A stretch of DNA of 24,631 bases from Megasphaera sp. UBA1696 (lineage in GTDB: Bacteria > Bacillota > Negativicutes > Veillonellales > Megasphaeraceae), in assembly GCA_002319965.1 (NCBI GenBank), contig DCJQ01000026.1:62296-86926 (forward strand), written 5' to 3'. Shown here one piece after another: positions 1 to 7,255 of this stretch. The stretch's first letter is position 1. Each line of letters begins with the position of its first letter. A program made the translations under genes and the position numbers. The notes under the pieces were generated by a model, which did not search any database, had not been told where the DNA came from, and saw only the letters and a program-made list of their open reading frames with translations.

Positions 1-18
1 TCATAAGGCCGTAGTTTT

Positions 19-1419
19 TTATGCGTCGATGACTTTTCCCGGGTTTAAGATACCCTTCGGGTCGAGGGCTCGTTTGATGGTCTTCATGATGGTCAGTTCG
101 CCTTTGGGCGTGAACTGTTCCATGTATTTCAGCTTTTTGGCGCCGATACCGTGTTCGCCGGCCAAGCGGCCGCCGACGCTGTAGGCATAGGCGTATACTT
201 GCTGATGGAATTCTTCGACGTTTTTGTCCCACTCTTCGTCGCTCATATCCATCTTGCAGAGGACGATGTGCAGGTTGCCGTCGCCGATGTGGGCATTGAT
301 TTTGACTTCAAAGGGATAGTTTTGGCCGATGTCCATGATCTTTTCAATCGTACCGGCAATCTTATGAACCGGTACGACGACGTCGTCGGTCAGGAATACC
401 TTGCTCTGCAGTTCGACCGAGGTCTGGCAGTTGCGGCGCATGTTCCAAACGCGGGCGTCGGCTTCGAGGACGTTTACAGCTCCCGATTCTTCGCAGATCG
501 TGCAGACTTTGTCCATCTTGGTGTCCAGTTCGTCTTCCTGGAAGGTTTCGACGGTGATGATGACGTAAATGCCGTCGTCGTAATGGGGCATGTCCTTGTA
601 ATGGCAGTAATCGGCACAGCCGCGGACGTACGAGTTGTCCATGTATTCGACACTGGTCGGGTCGATGCCGGCTTTCATCAGCTTGGGAACCATGTGCAGG
701 GCCTTACGCGGATCTGTGTAGACGGCCAAGACGTCGAAGCGGTACGGCGGCAGGGGAATGAGCTTTACCGTCACTTTGGTGATGATGCCAAGCGTTCCTT
801 CACTGCCGATGATGAGCTGTTCCAAATCGTAGCCGGTCGAACTCTTTTTGAGGATCCGGCCGCATTCGACGATGTCTCCTGTCGGCGTGACGACTTCCAG
901 GCAGTAGACCTGGTCGCGGGTGACGCCGTAGCGGACGGCGCGAAGGCCGCCGGCATTGGTTGCCAGATTGCCGCCGATGAGGCTGCTTTCGGCGCTCGAC
1001 GGGTCACCGGCATACATGAGTCCGACTTTTTTGGCTTCGTTCTGCAAGTCGATGGTGCGGACGCCGGCTTCGACGGTCATGTACATGCCTTCTTCGTTCA
1101 GCTCGATGATTTTATTGAGGCGGTCCATGCAAAGGACCAGGCCGCCGCAGACGGGAATGGCTCCGTCGGCCAGGCTGGTGCCGCCGCTGCGGACGGTAAT
1201 GGGAAAGTCGTATTCATTGGCAAGTTTCACGATGGCCGCGATTTCTTGGGCGTTGGCCGGCAGGACGGCGGCGTCCGGCACGTGGAACATGGCCGGGTTC
1301 GTTTCGTAGTCCGTCTGGTACTGCAATAGCAGGTCGCGGTCGGTCTTAACGTATGTCGGGCCGGTGATGGCCTTTAATTTTTCAATGATTTCAGGCGTAA
1401 TAGGCTGATATTCTTTCAC
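19..1419 (-). CDS. FAD-binding oxidoreductase, GlcD / D-lactate dehydrogenase family
   Basis: A 466-residue FAD-linked 2-hydroxyacid dehydrogenase of the vanillyl-alcohol oxidase fold, expected to oxidise lactate or glycolate to the 2-keto acid in the cytoplasm or at the inner membrane face. The FAD (PP-loop) region is visible at residues 78-100 (RSGGTSLADGA) and 140-166 (SSAESSLIGGNLATNAGG). The C-terminal HIGDGNLH at 377-384 and GEHGIG at 421-426 are typical of GlcD, Dld2 and LctD proteins. Length is normal for the family. The start is GTG, chosen because AAAGGAGG lies about 9 bases upstream. The etfA/etfB genes that accompany the electron-bifurcating lactate dehydrogenase LctD are not in this window, so whether the acceptor is an ETF, a quinone or another carrier cannot be told. 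The 18 bases beyond the stop are too short to identify the next gene. Family assignment is secure; substrate is inferred. Confidence 0.9.
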   Translation of the reverse strand: MKEYQPITPEIIEKLKAITGPTYVKTDRDLLLQYQTDYETNPAMFHVPDAAVLPANAQEIAAIVKLANEYDFPITVRSGGTSLADGAIPVCGGLVLCMDRLNKIIELNEEGMYMTVEAGVRTIDLQNEAKKVGLMYAGDPSSAESSLIGGNLATNAGGLRAVRYGVTRDQVYCLEVVTPTGDIVECGRILKKSSTGYDLEQLIIGSEGTLGIITKVTVKLIPLPPYRFDVLAVYTDPRKALHMVPKLMKAGIDPTSVEYMDNSYVRGCADYCHYKDMPHYDDGIYVIITVETFQEDELDTKMDKVCTICEESGAVNVLEADARVWNMRRNCQTSVELQSKVFLTDDVVVPVHKIAGTIEKIMDIGQNYPFEVKINAHIGDGNLHIVLCKMDMSDEEWDKNVEEFHQQVYAYAYSVGGRLAGEHGIGAKKLKYMEQFTPKGELTIMKTIKRALDPKGILNPGKVIDA

Positions 1420-1451
1420 AAGAGGAAACCTCCTTTAAATTGTGTTGTCTT

Positions 1452-1480
1452 ATTCTACCACGCCATCCGTCCTTAGGGAA
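1452..1480 (-). promoter_or_regulatory. Putative extended -10 promoter for the FAD dehydrogenase
   Basis: In the 66-base gap upstream of the dehydrogenase, the minus strand reads TGGTAGAAT, an extended -10 (TAGAAT at 1452-1457). A weak -35 (TTCCCT at 1475-1480) lies 17 bases upstream. It would give a leader of roughly 25 bases carrying the strong ribosome site. It suggests the dehydrogenase can be transcribed separately from the upstream transporter pair. The -35 matches poorly. Confidence 0.35.
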
Positions 1481-1485
1481 GGTTT

Positions 1486-1914
1486 TTAGAATTTAAAGTC
1501 GATCGTTGCCGAGACGCCGACGCCCTGGACGCGGCTCAGATTGCTGACATCCGTCGATTCGATCGGGATCAGGGCATTGGCACGGGCGATGCCGTTAAAG
1601 GAAGCTTCGAGTTGAGCGACGGCCTTTACTTTATCGACCTGAGCCGTCGGTCCGACGACCTGGACAGCACCGATGTATTTACCCGTGCCGACACTGACGA
1701 TGGGAACGACTTTCGTCGCGTAATCCGTGCCGACGCCGTTCTTCATGAGCAGCTTATTGAGAAAATCGTTGATGGAGTCGCCGTATTTGGATACCAAAAC
1801 GGTGATGCCGCCGACTTTTAAAATAGAGCCGAGGTTGAAGGCCTGGACGGCGGTGCCGCCGGCAAAACCGAGCAGGGATGCGATGGTTACAGCTGCGATA
1901 ACTTGTTTTTTCAT
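1486..1914 (-). CDS. Small exported protein of unknown function
   Basis: A 142-residue protein with a clear Sec signal peptide: KK at positions 3-4, a hydrophobic stretch to about residue 22, and likely cleavage after AVQA near residue 25. The mature part is small and rich in Gly, Val and Ala. It ends in SATIDFKF, a beta-strand-like tail with a terminal Phe, which is seen in some outer-membrane-associated proteins; I do not claim that role. No cysteine is present in a lipobox position. The start is supported by AGGAGG about 8 bases upstream, and that site overlaps the TAG stop of the MFS gene, so the two genes are probably cotranscribed. I do not recognise the family. A periplasmic or surface role fits an organism with an outer membrane. 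Confidence 0.75.
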   Translation of the reverse strand: MKKQVIAAVTIASLLGFAGGTAVQAFNLGSILKVGGITVLVSKYGDSINDFLNKLLMKNGVGTDYATKVVPIVSVGTGKYIGAVQVVGPTAQVDKVKAVAQLEASFNGIARANALIPIESTDVSNLSRVQGVGVSATIDFKF

Positions 1915-1926
1915 AGAAAATACCTC

Positions 1927-3276
1927 CTAACGGTGTTTGGGAAGGGAACTGCCGCGGGCCAATGAGGCGGCTGCGGCGAAAAGACAAAGGACAGACAACA
2001 GGAGAAAAGAGATGTGAAAGGCGCTTAAAACGCCGTCTTTGTAGGCGGCGGCCTGTTCCGTTTCAGCCGTCATGATGAAGGTGACGGCTGCCATGCTGAA
2101 GGCTTGGCCCAAGTTGCGCGACAGGGCTAACACGCTTGAGGCGATGCCGTGATGCATCTTTTTGACAGAGCCCATGATGGCGCTGTTGTTGGGCGCTCCG
2201 AACAAGGCGGCTCCCATGCCGATGACGGCCAGGCACAGCGCCCCTTGGCCGACGGAGAGGTCGGGGAGGACGGCAAAGGCCAAGAGTCCCGGTGCGGTCA
2301 GGATAAGGCCGAGGGAGGCAATGCCCCGCGGTCCGTATTTGTCGGATAAATCGCCGGCCCGCGGCGATAAGACGGCCATGACCAAGGGCTGAATCAATAA
2401 GACAGCTCCTGAGACGGCCGGCGTAAGGCCGAGGATGACCTGCAGATAAAGGGACAAGAGAAAGGACACGGCATAGGTCGCGCTGTACTGGATGAGGGCC
2501 GCCAGGTTGGACATGGAAAAGGTCAGGTTTCGAAATAAATAAAGGGGAAGGAGCGGATGAAAGGACCGCCCTTCGTGAAGGACGAAGATGACCGAAAGGA
2601 CGAGGCCGGCGTAAAAGAACAAGCTGTTGTCTGAAAAGGATGACAGGCCGTATAAGGTGCAGAGAATGGCACTGACGGACAAGACGGAACTGACAGCATT
2701 GACGAAAGGAGCCCCGTTTTCATACCATTCTTGTCGGACAGGACGGATGAAAAGGTATGAAAGGAGGACCAGGGCTGCTGATAAGAGAAAGATACAGCGC
2801 CAGCCGATGAATTCTGTCAGGGCACCGCCGATGACCGGTCCCAATGAGAGGCCGAGATACGTCAAGGCGACGGCCTGGCCGAGAATGTGACCATGGCGGG
2901 ATTCGTCTGTCGTCGCCAAGAGGAGCGGCATGTAGGATACATAGATGCCGGCCAGGGCGATGCCTTGAAAGGCCCTGAGGCCGATGAGAAGCGGCAGCGT
3001 TTGAACAAAGGCCGCTGCTGCTGACGACAATGCCAGGATGATTAAGGACGCGGAGTACGTCCGCCGTCGACCGTGAACATCGGATACCTTTCCCAAGGGT
3101 AGGAGGAAGGCCGCCGTCGTTATCAGAAACAAGGTGACGACCCAACTCATACGGTCCGGTGTCGTATCGAACTGGTCGGCCATGACCGGAATGGCGATGT
3201 TGATCGACGTAGACAGAAAAGGGCCGACGAAACTTACCAGGCAAATCGAATAAAAGATACGTTTTTCTGTCGTCAT
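1927..3276 (-). CDS. MFS transporter, drug:H+ antiporter type
   Basis: A 449-residue, very hydrophobic inner-membrane protein of the major facilitator superfamily, with about 12-14 predicted membrane segments. Motif A (LGKVSDVHGRRR, residues 61-72) follows the second hydrophobic segment. Antiporter motif C (GLSLGPVIGG, residues 142-151) is intact. NIAIP near residue 26 in the first segment resembles the DHA2 drug efflux branch. Together these point to proton-driven export of a drug or metabolite; the substrate cannot be read from sequence. The ATG start has GAGGTG just upstream. It is the first gene of a minus-strand pair with the small exported protein and is divergent from the short-chain dehydrogenase. 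No regulator gene lies next to it. Confidence 0.88.
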   Translation of the reverse strand: MTTEKRIFYSICLVSFVGPFLSTSINIAIPVMADQFDTTPDRMSWVVTLFLITTAAFLLPLGKVSDVHGRRRTYSASLIILALSSAAAAFVQTLPLLIGLRAFQGIALAGIYVSYMPLLLATTDESRHGHILGQAVALTYLGLSLGPVIGGALTEFIGWRCIFLLSAALVLLSYLFIRPVRQEWYENGAPFVNAVSSVLSVSAILCTLYGLSSFSDNSLFFYAGLVLSVIFVLHEGRSFHPLLPLYLFRNLTFSMSNLAALIQYSATYAVSFLLSLYLQVILGLTPAVSGAVLLIQPLVMAVLSPRAGDLSDKYGPRGIASLGLILTAPGLLAFAVLPDLSVGQGALCLAVIGMGAALFGAPNNSAIMGSVKKMHHGIASSVLALSRNLGQAFSMAAVTFIMTAETEQAAAYKDGVLSAFHISFLLLSVLCLFAAAASLARGSSLPKHR

Positions 3277-3310
3277 CGCTGCACCTCACAAATGTCACTG
3301 TCATAGATAC

Positions 3311-3339
3311 ATTATACCAGTATATGAGGGGAGGGTGAA
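3311..3339 (-). promoter_or_regulatory. MFS promoter with overlapping palindrome
   Basis: On the minus strand TTCACC (3334-3339) is separated by 17 bases from an extended -10, TGGTATAAT (TATAAT at 3311-3316). A 12-base perfect palindrome, TATACCAGTATA (3313-3324), covers the -10. It is flanked by outer arms TCATA (3301-3305) and TATGA (3323-3327). This is the position expected of a repressor operator, but no regulator is encoded nearby, so the operator role is an inference. Confidence 0.55.
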
Positions 3340-3433
3340 TGAATTATTAAAAATTTGCAATTTTCCAGCACGGGACTGTCTTCTTGAAAAATAAATTTTT
3401 CCAGCCATAAGAGATGTAGAACTTGGAGATTTA

Positions 3434-3442
3434 TGGTATAGT
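3434..3442 (+). promoter_or_regulatory. Extended -10 promoter for the short-chain dehydrogenase
   Basis: TGGTATAGT at 3434-3442 matches an extended -10 element (TGn plus TATAGT). No convincing -35 is present; the nearest is TGTAGA at 3415-3420, 16 bases upstream. Transcription would start near 3449, leaving a short leader with the AAAGGAGG site before the ATG at 3478. The element is back to back with the MFS promoter. Confidence 0.5.
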
Positions 3443-3477
3443 AAAAGAAAAATTATCGATAAAGGAGGTTCTTTTCT

Positions 3478-4248
3478 ATGGATTTAGGACTTTGCGGCAA
3501 GGTCGTTGTCATTACCGGCGGGACGGCCGGCATCGGCCTTGCAACTGCCAATGCTTTTTTGCAGGAAGGCGCCTCGGTGGCCGTCTGCGGCCGGCGTCGG
3601 GAACTTCTCGATGACGCCGTAAAAACACTGGGAGAGGCTGTCTTTGCCTGTCAGGCCGATATGACCGATGAAGCCGATGTTTCTTCCTTTGCGCATCAGG
3701 TATATGCTCATTTTGGCCGGATCGACGTGTGGGTCAATAATGTCGGGGCCTCCATTGCCCGTCAGGGCGACTGGTATACGCCGTCTGAAATAGACGCTCA
3801 CTACGCGGTCAACTTTAAGTCCGTCGTCATGGGAAGCCAGGCGGCCATTCCCTTTTTAGAGAAACAAGGCGGCGTCATCATCAACGTATCGTCCCTGGCC
3901 GCTCGTTGTGCGACCTCCGGGCGGGCGACGCTCTACGGGGCCATGAAGGCTGCCGTCGTTAACTATACCAATACCCTGGCCGGTGAAGTGGCCGCTAAGG
4001 GAATCCGCGTTCTGGCCATCATGCCGGGCTTCACCTTGACGCCCTTAGTGGCAGCGACTATCGACGAAGGTGAACTTCAGAAGCAGGTCAAAGAATGCCT
4101 GCTCCGCCGTCCGGCCAGTCCGGAAGAAATCGCCGGTCCCATCGTCTTTTTAGCCAGCCGGCAGGCGTCGTATATGAATGCCGCTGTCCTGGAGGTATCG
4201 GGCGGACGCAACGTGACCTTGAACCCGGGTTACTCCTACGGCGACTGA
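3478..4248 (+). CDS. SDR family NAD(P)-dependent oxidoreductase
   Basis: A 256-residue classical short-chain dehydrogenase/reductase with a Rossmann fold. The dinucleotide-binding TGGTAGIG is at residues 13-20. NNVG at 87-90 replaces the usual NNAG. The catalytic residues are Ser139 (NVSS), Tyr153 and Lys157 (YGAMK). After the first strand, CGRRRE (37-42) places arginines where NADP-preferring enzymes often have them, so NADP is more likely than NAD. The near-C-terminal segment around 236-243 (AVLEVSGG) matches the family's usual VDGG region. The reaction could be reduction of a keto group in lipid, sugar or secondary metabolism; the substrate is unknown. The start is supported by AAAGGAGG about 10 bases upstream. 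It is monocistronic, followed only by an AT-rich stretch before the T-box promoter. Confidence 0.9.
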   Translation: MDLGLCGKVVVITGGTAGIGLATANAFLQEGASVAVCGRRRELLDDAVKTLGEAVFACQADMTDEADVSSFAHQVYAHFGRIDVWVNNVGASIARQGDWYTPSEIDAHYAVNFKSVVMGSQAAIPFLEKQGGVIINVSSLAARCATSGRATLYGAMKAAVVNYTNTLAGEVAAKGIRVLAIMPGFTLTPLVAATIDEGELQKQVKECLLRRPASPEEIAGPIVFLASRQASYMNAAVLEVSGGRNVTLNPGYSYGD

Positions 4249-4291
4249 TCTATTTTTTACGAAAAATAAAAAATCTTTTTTGAAACTATAC

Positions 4292-4320
4292 TTGACAAGG
4301 TATGTTTTAAAGTGTACTAT
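4292..4320 (+). promoter_or_regulatory. Strong sigma-A promoter of the T-box operon
   Basis: A consensus -35 TTGACA (4292-4297), a 17-base spacer and -10 TACTAT (4315-4320). Initiation is expected near 4327, just before the T-box leader. It is one of the best promoter matches in the window, which fits control by transcript attenuation rather than at initiation. Confidence 0.85.
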
Positions 4321-4327
4321 TGTTGTA

Positions 4328-4570
4328 GACATTGAGAAATGCAATGACCAAAACAAGTACACATAGGATGAGACAACAGAGAAGACGGGTCACCGGCTGA
4401 AAGCCCGTTTGGCCTTGGAATATGGTGGAATGCATTTGGGAGCAGGATGAAGGAATTGAGTATGTCATCCCGTATTACCGACGTTACCGGTTTTGAGTGG
4501 CAGCTTCAGGCTGCAATTCAGAGTGGAACCGCGGTCCGCCGTCTCTGTTGTAGAGATTGGCGGCTTTTTT
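4328..4570 (+). promoter_or_regulatory. T-box riboswitch, predicted tRNA-Cys specific
   Basis: A T-box leader that senses uncharged tRNA. The T-box sequence AGAGTGGAACCGCGG is at 4520-4534. Stem I contains an AGTA motif near 4357, the conserved AGAGAA near 4377 and a distal GCTGAAAG loop near 4396. On its 3' side GGTGGAA-TGC-A places the specifier at 4431-4433, read as UGC (Cys). Stem III is GCAGC/GCTGC (4500-4504, 4510-4514). The antiterminator can form as AGAG (4520-4523) with CTCT (4543-4546), a TGGAACC bulge (4524-4530), and GCGG (4531-4534) with CCGT (4539-4542) around a TCCG loop. The bulge reads UGGA, which pairs with a tRNA end UCCA, so discriminator U. tRNA-Cys carries U73 while tRNA-Met carries A73, so this independently favours Cys over the alternative Met frame (AUG). 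Low charged tRNA-Cys should therefore switch the operon on. Confidence 0.92.
4536..4570 (+). terminator. T-box regulated intrinsic terminator
   Basis: CCGCC (4536-4540) and TCTCT (4542-4546) pair with AGAGA (4552-4556) and GGCGG (4559-4563) around a GTTGT loop, followed by six T residues (4565-4570). The 5' arm is shared with the antiterminator, so the two folds exclude each other. This is the attenuator that stops transcription when tRNA-Cys is charged. Confidence 0.88.
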
Positions 4571-4614
4571 AGTATGATTTTCTGATTATTCGATATTGCA
4601 GTGCAGGGGGATTT

Positions 4615-5610
4615 ATGATGACACAAAGCAAAAAAGAGTTAGTCTTAGCAGCTATGGATGGAAAACCAGTTGAACGCGTACCTTCCGGATTTTGGTTTCA
4701 TTTTTTGGACGATGAAATTCATGCCAACTCCTTTGAACATCCCGAATTGATGGAAAAAGTCTTTGCCGGCCAGACACGCTACATCGACGAAGCGAAACCG
4801 GACTTCGTTAAAATCATGACCGACGGATTTTTCCCTTATGAAAATGAAACGGCTATGAACCTTAAGACGGCCGCCGATTTTAAAAAGATTAAACCCTTAG
4901 CCGATGACGATAAGTGGTTTACTCAGCAAATCGACTATGCGAAACGCCTTACGGCGCGTTATGGCGATGAATTGGCTATGTTCTTCAACGTATTTTGTGC
5001 CGGAACGACAGTCAAATTCATGCAGGCCGACCTCGATGCCAGCGAAGCCTTCTTGGCCAATGCCGTCAAGGAAGATTCAAAGGCCGTACGCCAGGGATTG
5101 GATGTCATTTCCCATGATTTGGCGAAACTTGCCAAACGGCTGATTACCGAAGGCGGTGTCACCGGTATTTACTTCAGCCTTCAGAATTTACTGGGTATTT
5201 CGCCGGAACTGTACAAAGAAGTCTTGGAACCGGGAGAAAAAGAAATCTTAGCCGCTGCCAACAGCGTCAGCGACTACAATATTCTCCACATCTGCGGTTA
5301 TGCCGGTCACCGCAATGATCTGTCCTTGTATAAAGATTATGATGTAAAGACCGTAAACTGGGCCGTTGTCGTAGAAGGCGTCCCCATTCCGGAAGGCCGT
5401 AAAATCCTCAACAATCGCCCGGCTTTAGGCGGTTTTGGCAACTTGGATTCTGAATTGTTGTATAAGGGCTCGAAGGAAGAAGTTCAAGCGGAAACGAAGC
5501 GGATTTTGGCAGAAGCCGGTCGACAGGGAGTCCTTCTCGGCGCTGACTGCACCGTTCCGCGTGATATCGATTGGAAACGTTTTGAATGGGTTCGTGAGGC
5601 TGCCCGATAG
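4615..5610 (+). CDS. URO-D / MtaA-like protein with zinc-thiolate motif
   Basis: A 331-residue member of the uroporphyrinogen decarboxylase / cobalamin-independent methionine synthase superfamily (TIM barrel). It starts with the family-type segment KKELVLAAMDGKPVERVPSGFW. It is not likely to be a haem-pathway HemE. It carries His225-x-Cys227 (LHICG) and a late Cys312 (GADCTVP). This H-x-C...C triad binds zinc in MtaA, MtbA, CmuA and MetE, where it activates a thiol for methyl transfer. A methyltransferase or demethylase acting on a thiol or thioether is therefore plausible, but no corrinoid protein gene is nearby. It is the first gene of the Cys T-box operon, 14 bases before the importer's binding protein. 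Two ATG codons (4615 and 4618) follow AGGGGG (4605-4610); the second has the better spacing. Confidence 0.82.
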   Translation: MMTQSKKELVLAAMDGKPVERVPSGFWFHFLDDEIHANSFEHPELMEKVFAGQTRYIDEAKPDFVKIMTDGFFPYENETAMNLKTAADFKKIKPLADDDKWFTQQIDYAKRLTARYGDELAMFFNVFCAGTTVKFMQADLDASEAFLANAVKEDSKAVRQGLDVISHDLAKLAKRLITEGGVTGIYFSLQNLLGISPELYKEVLEPGEKEILAAANSVSDYNILHICGYAGHRNDLSLYKDYDVKTVNWAVVVEGVPIPEGRKILNNRPALGGFGNLDSELLYKGSKEEVQAETKRILAEAGRQGVLLGADCTVPRDIDWKRFEWVREAAR

Positions 5611-5624
5611 GCAGAGAGAGGAAG

Positions 5625-6503
5625 ATGAAAATGAAGTTTACCATGAAGAAGTTAGGAAAAGCCGTATTGACGGCAGCATTAGTCGGTGTCGTAGCAGCAG
5701 TCCTTGCCGGCTGCGGTAAACAGAGTGATTCTGCCGCCGGCGGCGGAGACGGCCAGAAAAAAGTCGTCAACGTAGCCTTTACAAACTACTACGTGCCTTA
5801 TGATTTCGTTAATGATAAGGGTGAACCCGACGGCTTTGAAGTTGCCGTCATGCAGGAAGTAGCGAAGAAGCTGCCGCAGTATACCTGGAAGTTTACACCG
5901 ACCTCGGATGATGATTTGCTCATCGGCGTCGAATCGGGTAAATATACCATCGGTACCAAGGGTATCTGGAAAACGGAAGCTCGGGAAAAGAAATACATCT
6001 TCCCGAAAAACTATATCGGTGCCAGTGTCATCGGCTTAGTCATCCGCAAAGCCGACGCCGACAAGATTCATGACATGGATTCCTTTGCCCAGTACAGCGG
6101 CAAACTCGTACCCATTGCGCCGCAAGATGCCCGCTACATGGTCATCGATACCTATAATAAGGAACATCCCGACAAACAGATCAAACTCCAGTCGTCGGAA
6201 GCCTTCCAGATTGCCGACGCTTACAGCTGGGTCATGGAAGGCCGTTATGACGGCTACCTCGAAGTTGAGCTGAGCTATAAGAACAACATCGTCAAAGACG
6301 ATGCGCCGTACCATAAGTTCAACGACAGCCTGACCTACATCCGCTATAAAGGCATTCCGACCTACCCCTTGTTCAATAAGAAAGAACAGAAGTTGGCTGA
6401 CGAAGTCGACCAGGCTATCGACGAACTGCGCAAGGAAGGCAAGATTGCCGAACTGGAACAGAAATACTTTGGCGAAAGCCTGTCGAACTATATTACGCAG
6501 TAA
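5625..6503 (+). CDS. Amino acid ABC transporter substrate-binding lipoprotein (SBP family 3)
   Basis: A 292-residue periplasmic binding protein. The N-terminus has a lysine-rich region, a hydrophobic core and the lipobox VLAGC with Cys30 as the lipidation site, followed by a Ser/Gly linker. The mature domain has the family 3 landmarks: PDGFEVAVMQEVAKKL, then TKGIWKTEAREKKYIFP, and a C-terminal IDELRKEGKIAELEQKYFG helix. Family members bind polar amino acids. The Cys T-box upstream suggests cystine, cysteine or a related sulfur compound, which is inference. Ribosome site GAGAGGAAG precedes the ATG; a second in-frame ATG lies two codons later. The gene order, with two permeases and an ATPase after it, resembles TcyJKLMN of Bacillus subtilis. 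Confidence 0.9.
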   Translation: MKMKFTMKKLGKAVLTAALVGVVAAVLAGCGKQSDSAAGGGDGQKKVVNVAFTNYYVPYDFVNDKGEPDGFEVAVMQEVAKKLPQYTWKFTPTSDDDLLIGVESGKYTIGTKGIWKTEAREKKYIFPKNYIGASVIGLVIRKADADKIHDMDSFAQYSGKLVPIAPQDARYMVIDTYNKEHPDKQIKLQSSEAFQIADAYSWVMEGRYDGYLEVELSYKNNIVKDDAPYHKFNDSLTYIRYKGIPTYPLFNKKEQKLADEVDQAIDELRKEGKIAELEQKYFGESLSNYITQ

Positions 6504-6523
6504 AGGCGAAGGAGGACGTTTTG

Positions 6524-7255
6524 ATGGATACACGTGTGTTTAATCCGTCTGTTATCTTCTCGGTTATGCCGGATTTATTGTCGTATCTGTCGGTAACGCT
6601 GCTGGTAGCCGTTTCAAGCATCGTATTAGGTTCCCTCTTGGGGATGGGCCTGACCTGGGCAAAACTCGGACGCCTCCGGGTTTTGCGCTGGCTGGCGCAC
6701 GGGTACACGTACATCATGAAGTGTACCCCGCCTATCGTGCTGCTGTTCATTGTTTTTTATGGACTGCCCAAGCTGATAGAATCGATGACGGATTATGATA
6801 TTAATGATACCAATCGGGCTCTGTTTGCAATCATTACTTTTACCCTTTTGTTCGGAGCCTATATTTCGGAAGTCTTTCGGGCGGCTTATCAAGCTGTGCC
6901 CAAAGGCCAGTATGAAGCCGGAGTCAGCATCGGCATGACGCCGTTCCAAACCTTTTACCAGGTTATGCTGCCCCAGGCGGCCCTCATTGCCCTGCCTAAT
7001 TTCGGCAATTCGACGATTAACTTGCTGAAAGAAGGGGCCTTGGCCTATACGATCGGCCTCATCGACTTGATCGGTAAGGGGAATTTAATCATCGCTCAAA
7101 ATTTTGGAGCCTATAGTATTGAAATTTATCTGGCCTGTATGATCATTTATTGGATCATGACCCTGATCATTGAAAAGGGCTTTGCCCTTCTTGAAGGCGT
7201 TCTGGATAAGGGCGTCCATATGGGTCATGCCCGGGCGGGAGGAGGTGAGCCGTAA
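6524..7255 (+). CDS. Amino acid ABC transporter permease 1
   Basis: A 243-residue inner-membrane permease of the HisM/GlnP type with about five hydrophobic helices. The cytoplasmic EAA loop that docks the ATPase is near residues 130-158 (YEAGVSIGMTPFQTF, then MLPQAALIALP). The ATG at 6524 is chosen over the TTG at 6521 because GGAGG (6511-6515) is then 8 bases away. It ends in TAA directly abutting the next ATG, so the two permeases are translationally coupled and likely form a heterodimer. Confidence 0.9.
   Translation: MDTRVFNPSVIFSVMPDLLSYLSVTLLVAVSSIVLGSLLGMGLTWAKLGRLRVLRWLAHGYTYIMKCTPPIVLLFIVFYGLPKLIESMTDYDINDTNRALFAIITFTLLFGAYISEVFRAAYQAVPKGQYEAGVSIGMTPFQTFYQVMLPQAALIALPNFGNSTINLLKEGALAYTIGLIDLIGKGNLIIAQNFGAYSIEIYLACMIIYWIMTLIIEKGFALLEGVLDKGVHMGHARAGGGEP

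Noticed and set aside
1..18. CAT at positions 2-4, a possible minus-strand start of a downstream gene
   Set aside because: No ribosome site lies between it and the dehydrogenase stop, and only one base of further sequence is available.
151..1329. Long plus-strand open frame of 392 codons opposite the FAD dehydrogenase
   Set aside because: It is an antisense shadow. The minus-strand protein has full family motifs and a good ribosome site, while the plus-strand translation shows no recognisable domain and no ribosome site.
4249..4291. AT-rich hairpin after the short-chain dehydrogenase (ATTTTT/AAAAAT)
   Set aside because: The stem is only AT pairs and not followed by a proper T run from a GC stem, so it is not a convincing terminator.
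4430..4437. AATGCATT palindrome resembling half of the znu operator
   Set aside because: It falls inside the T-box stem I around the specifier codon, so it is explained by the RNA element and is not at a promoter.
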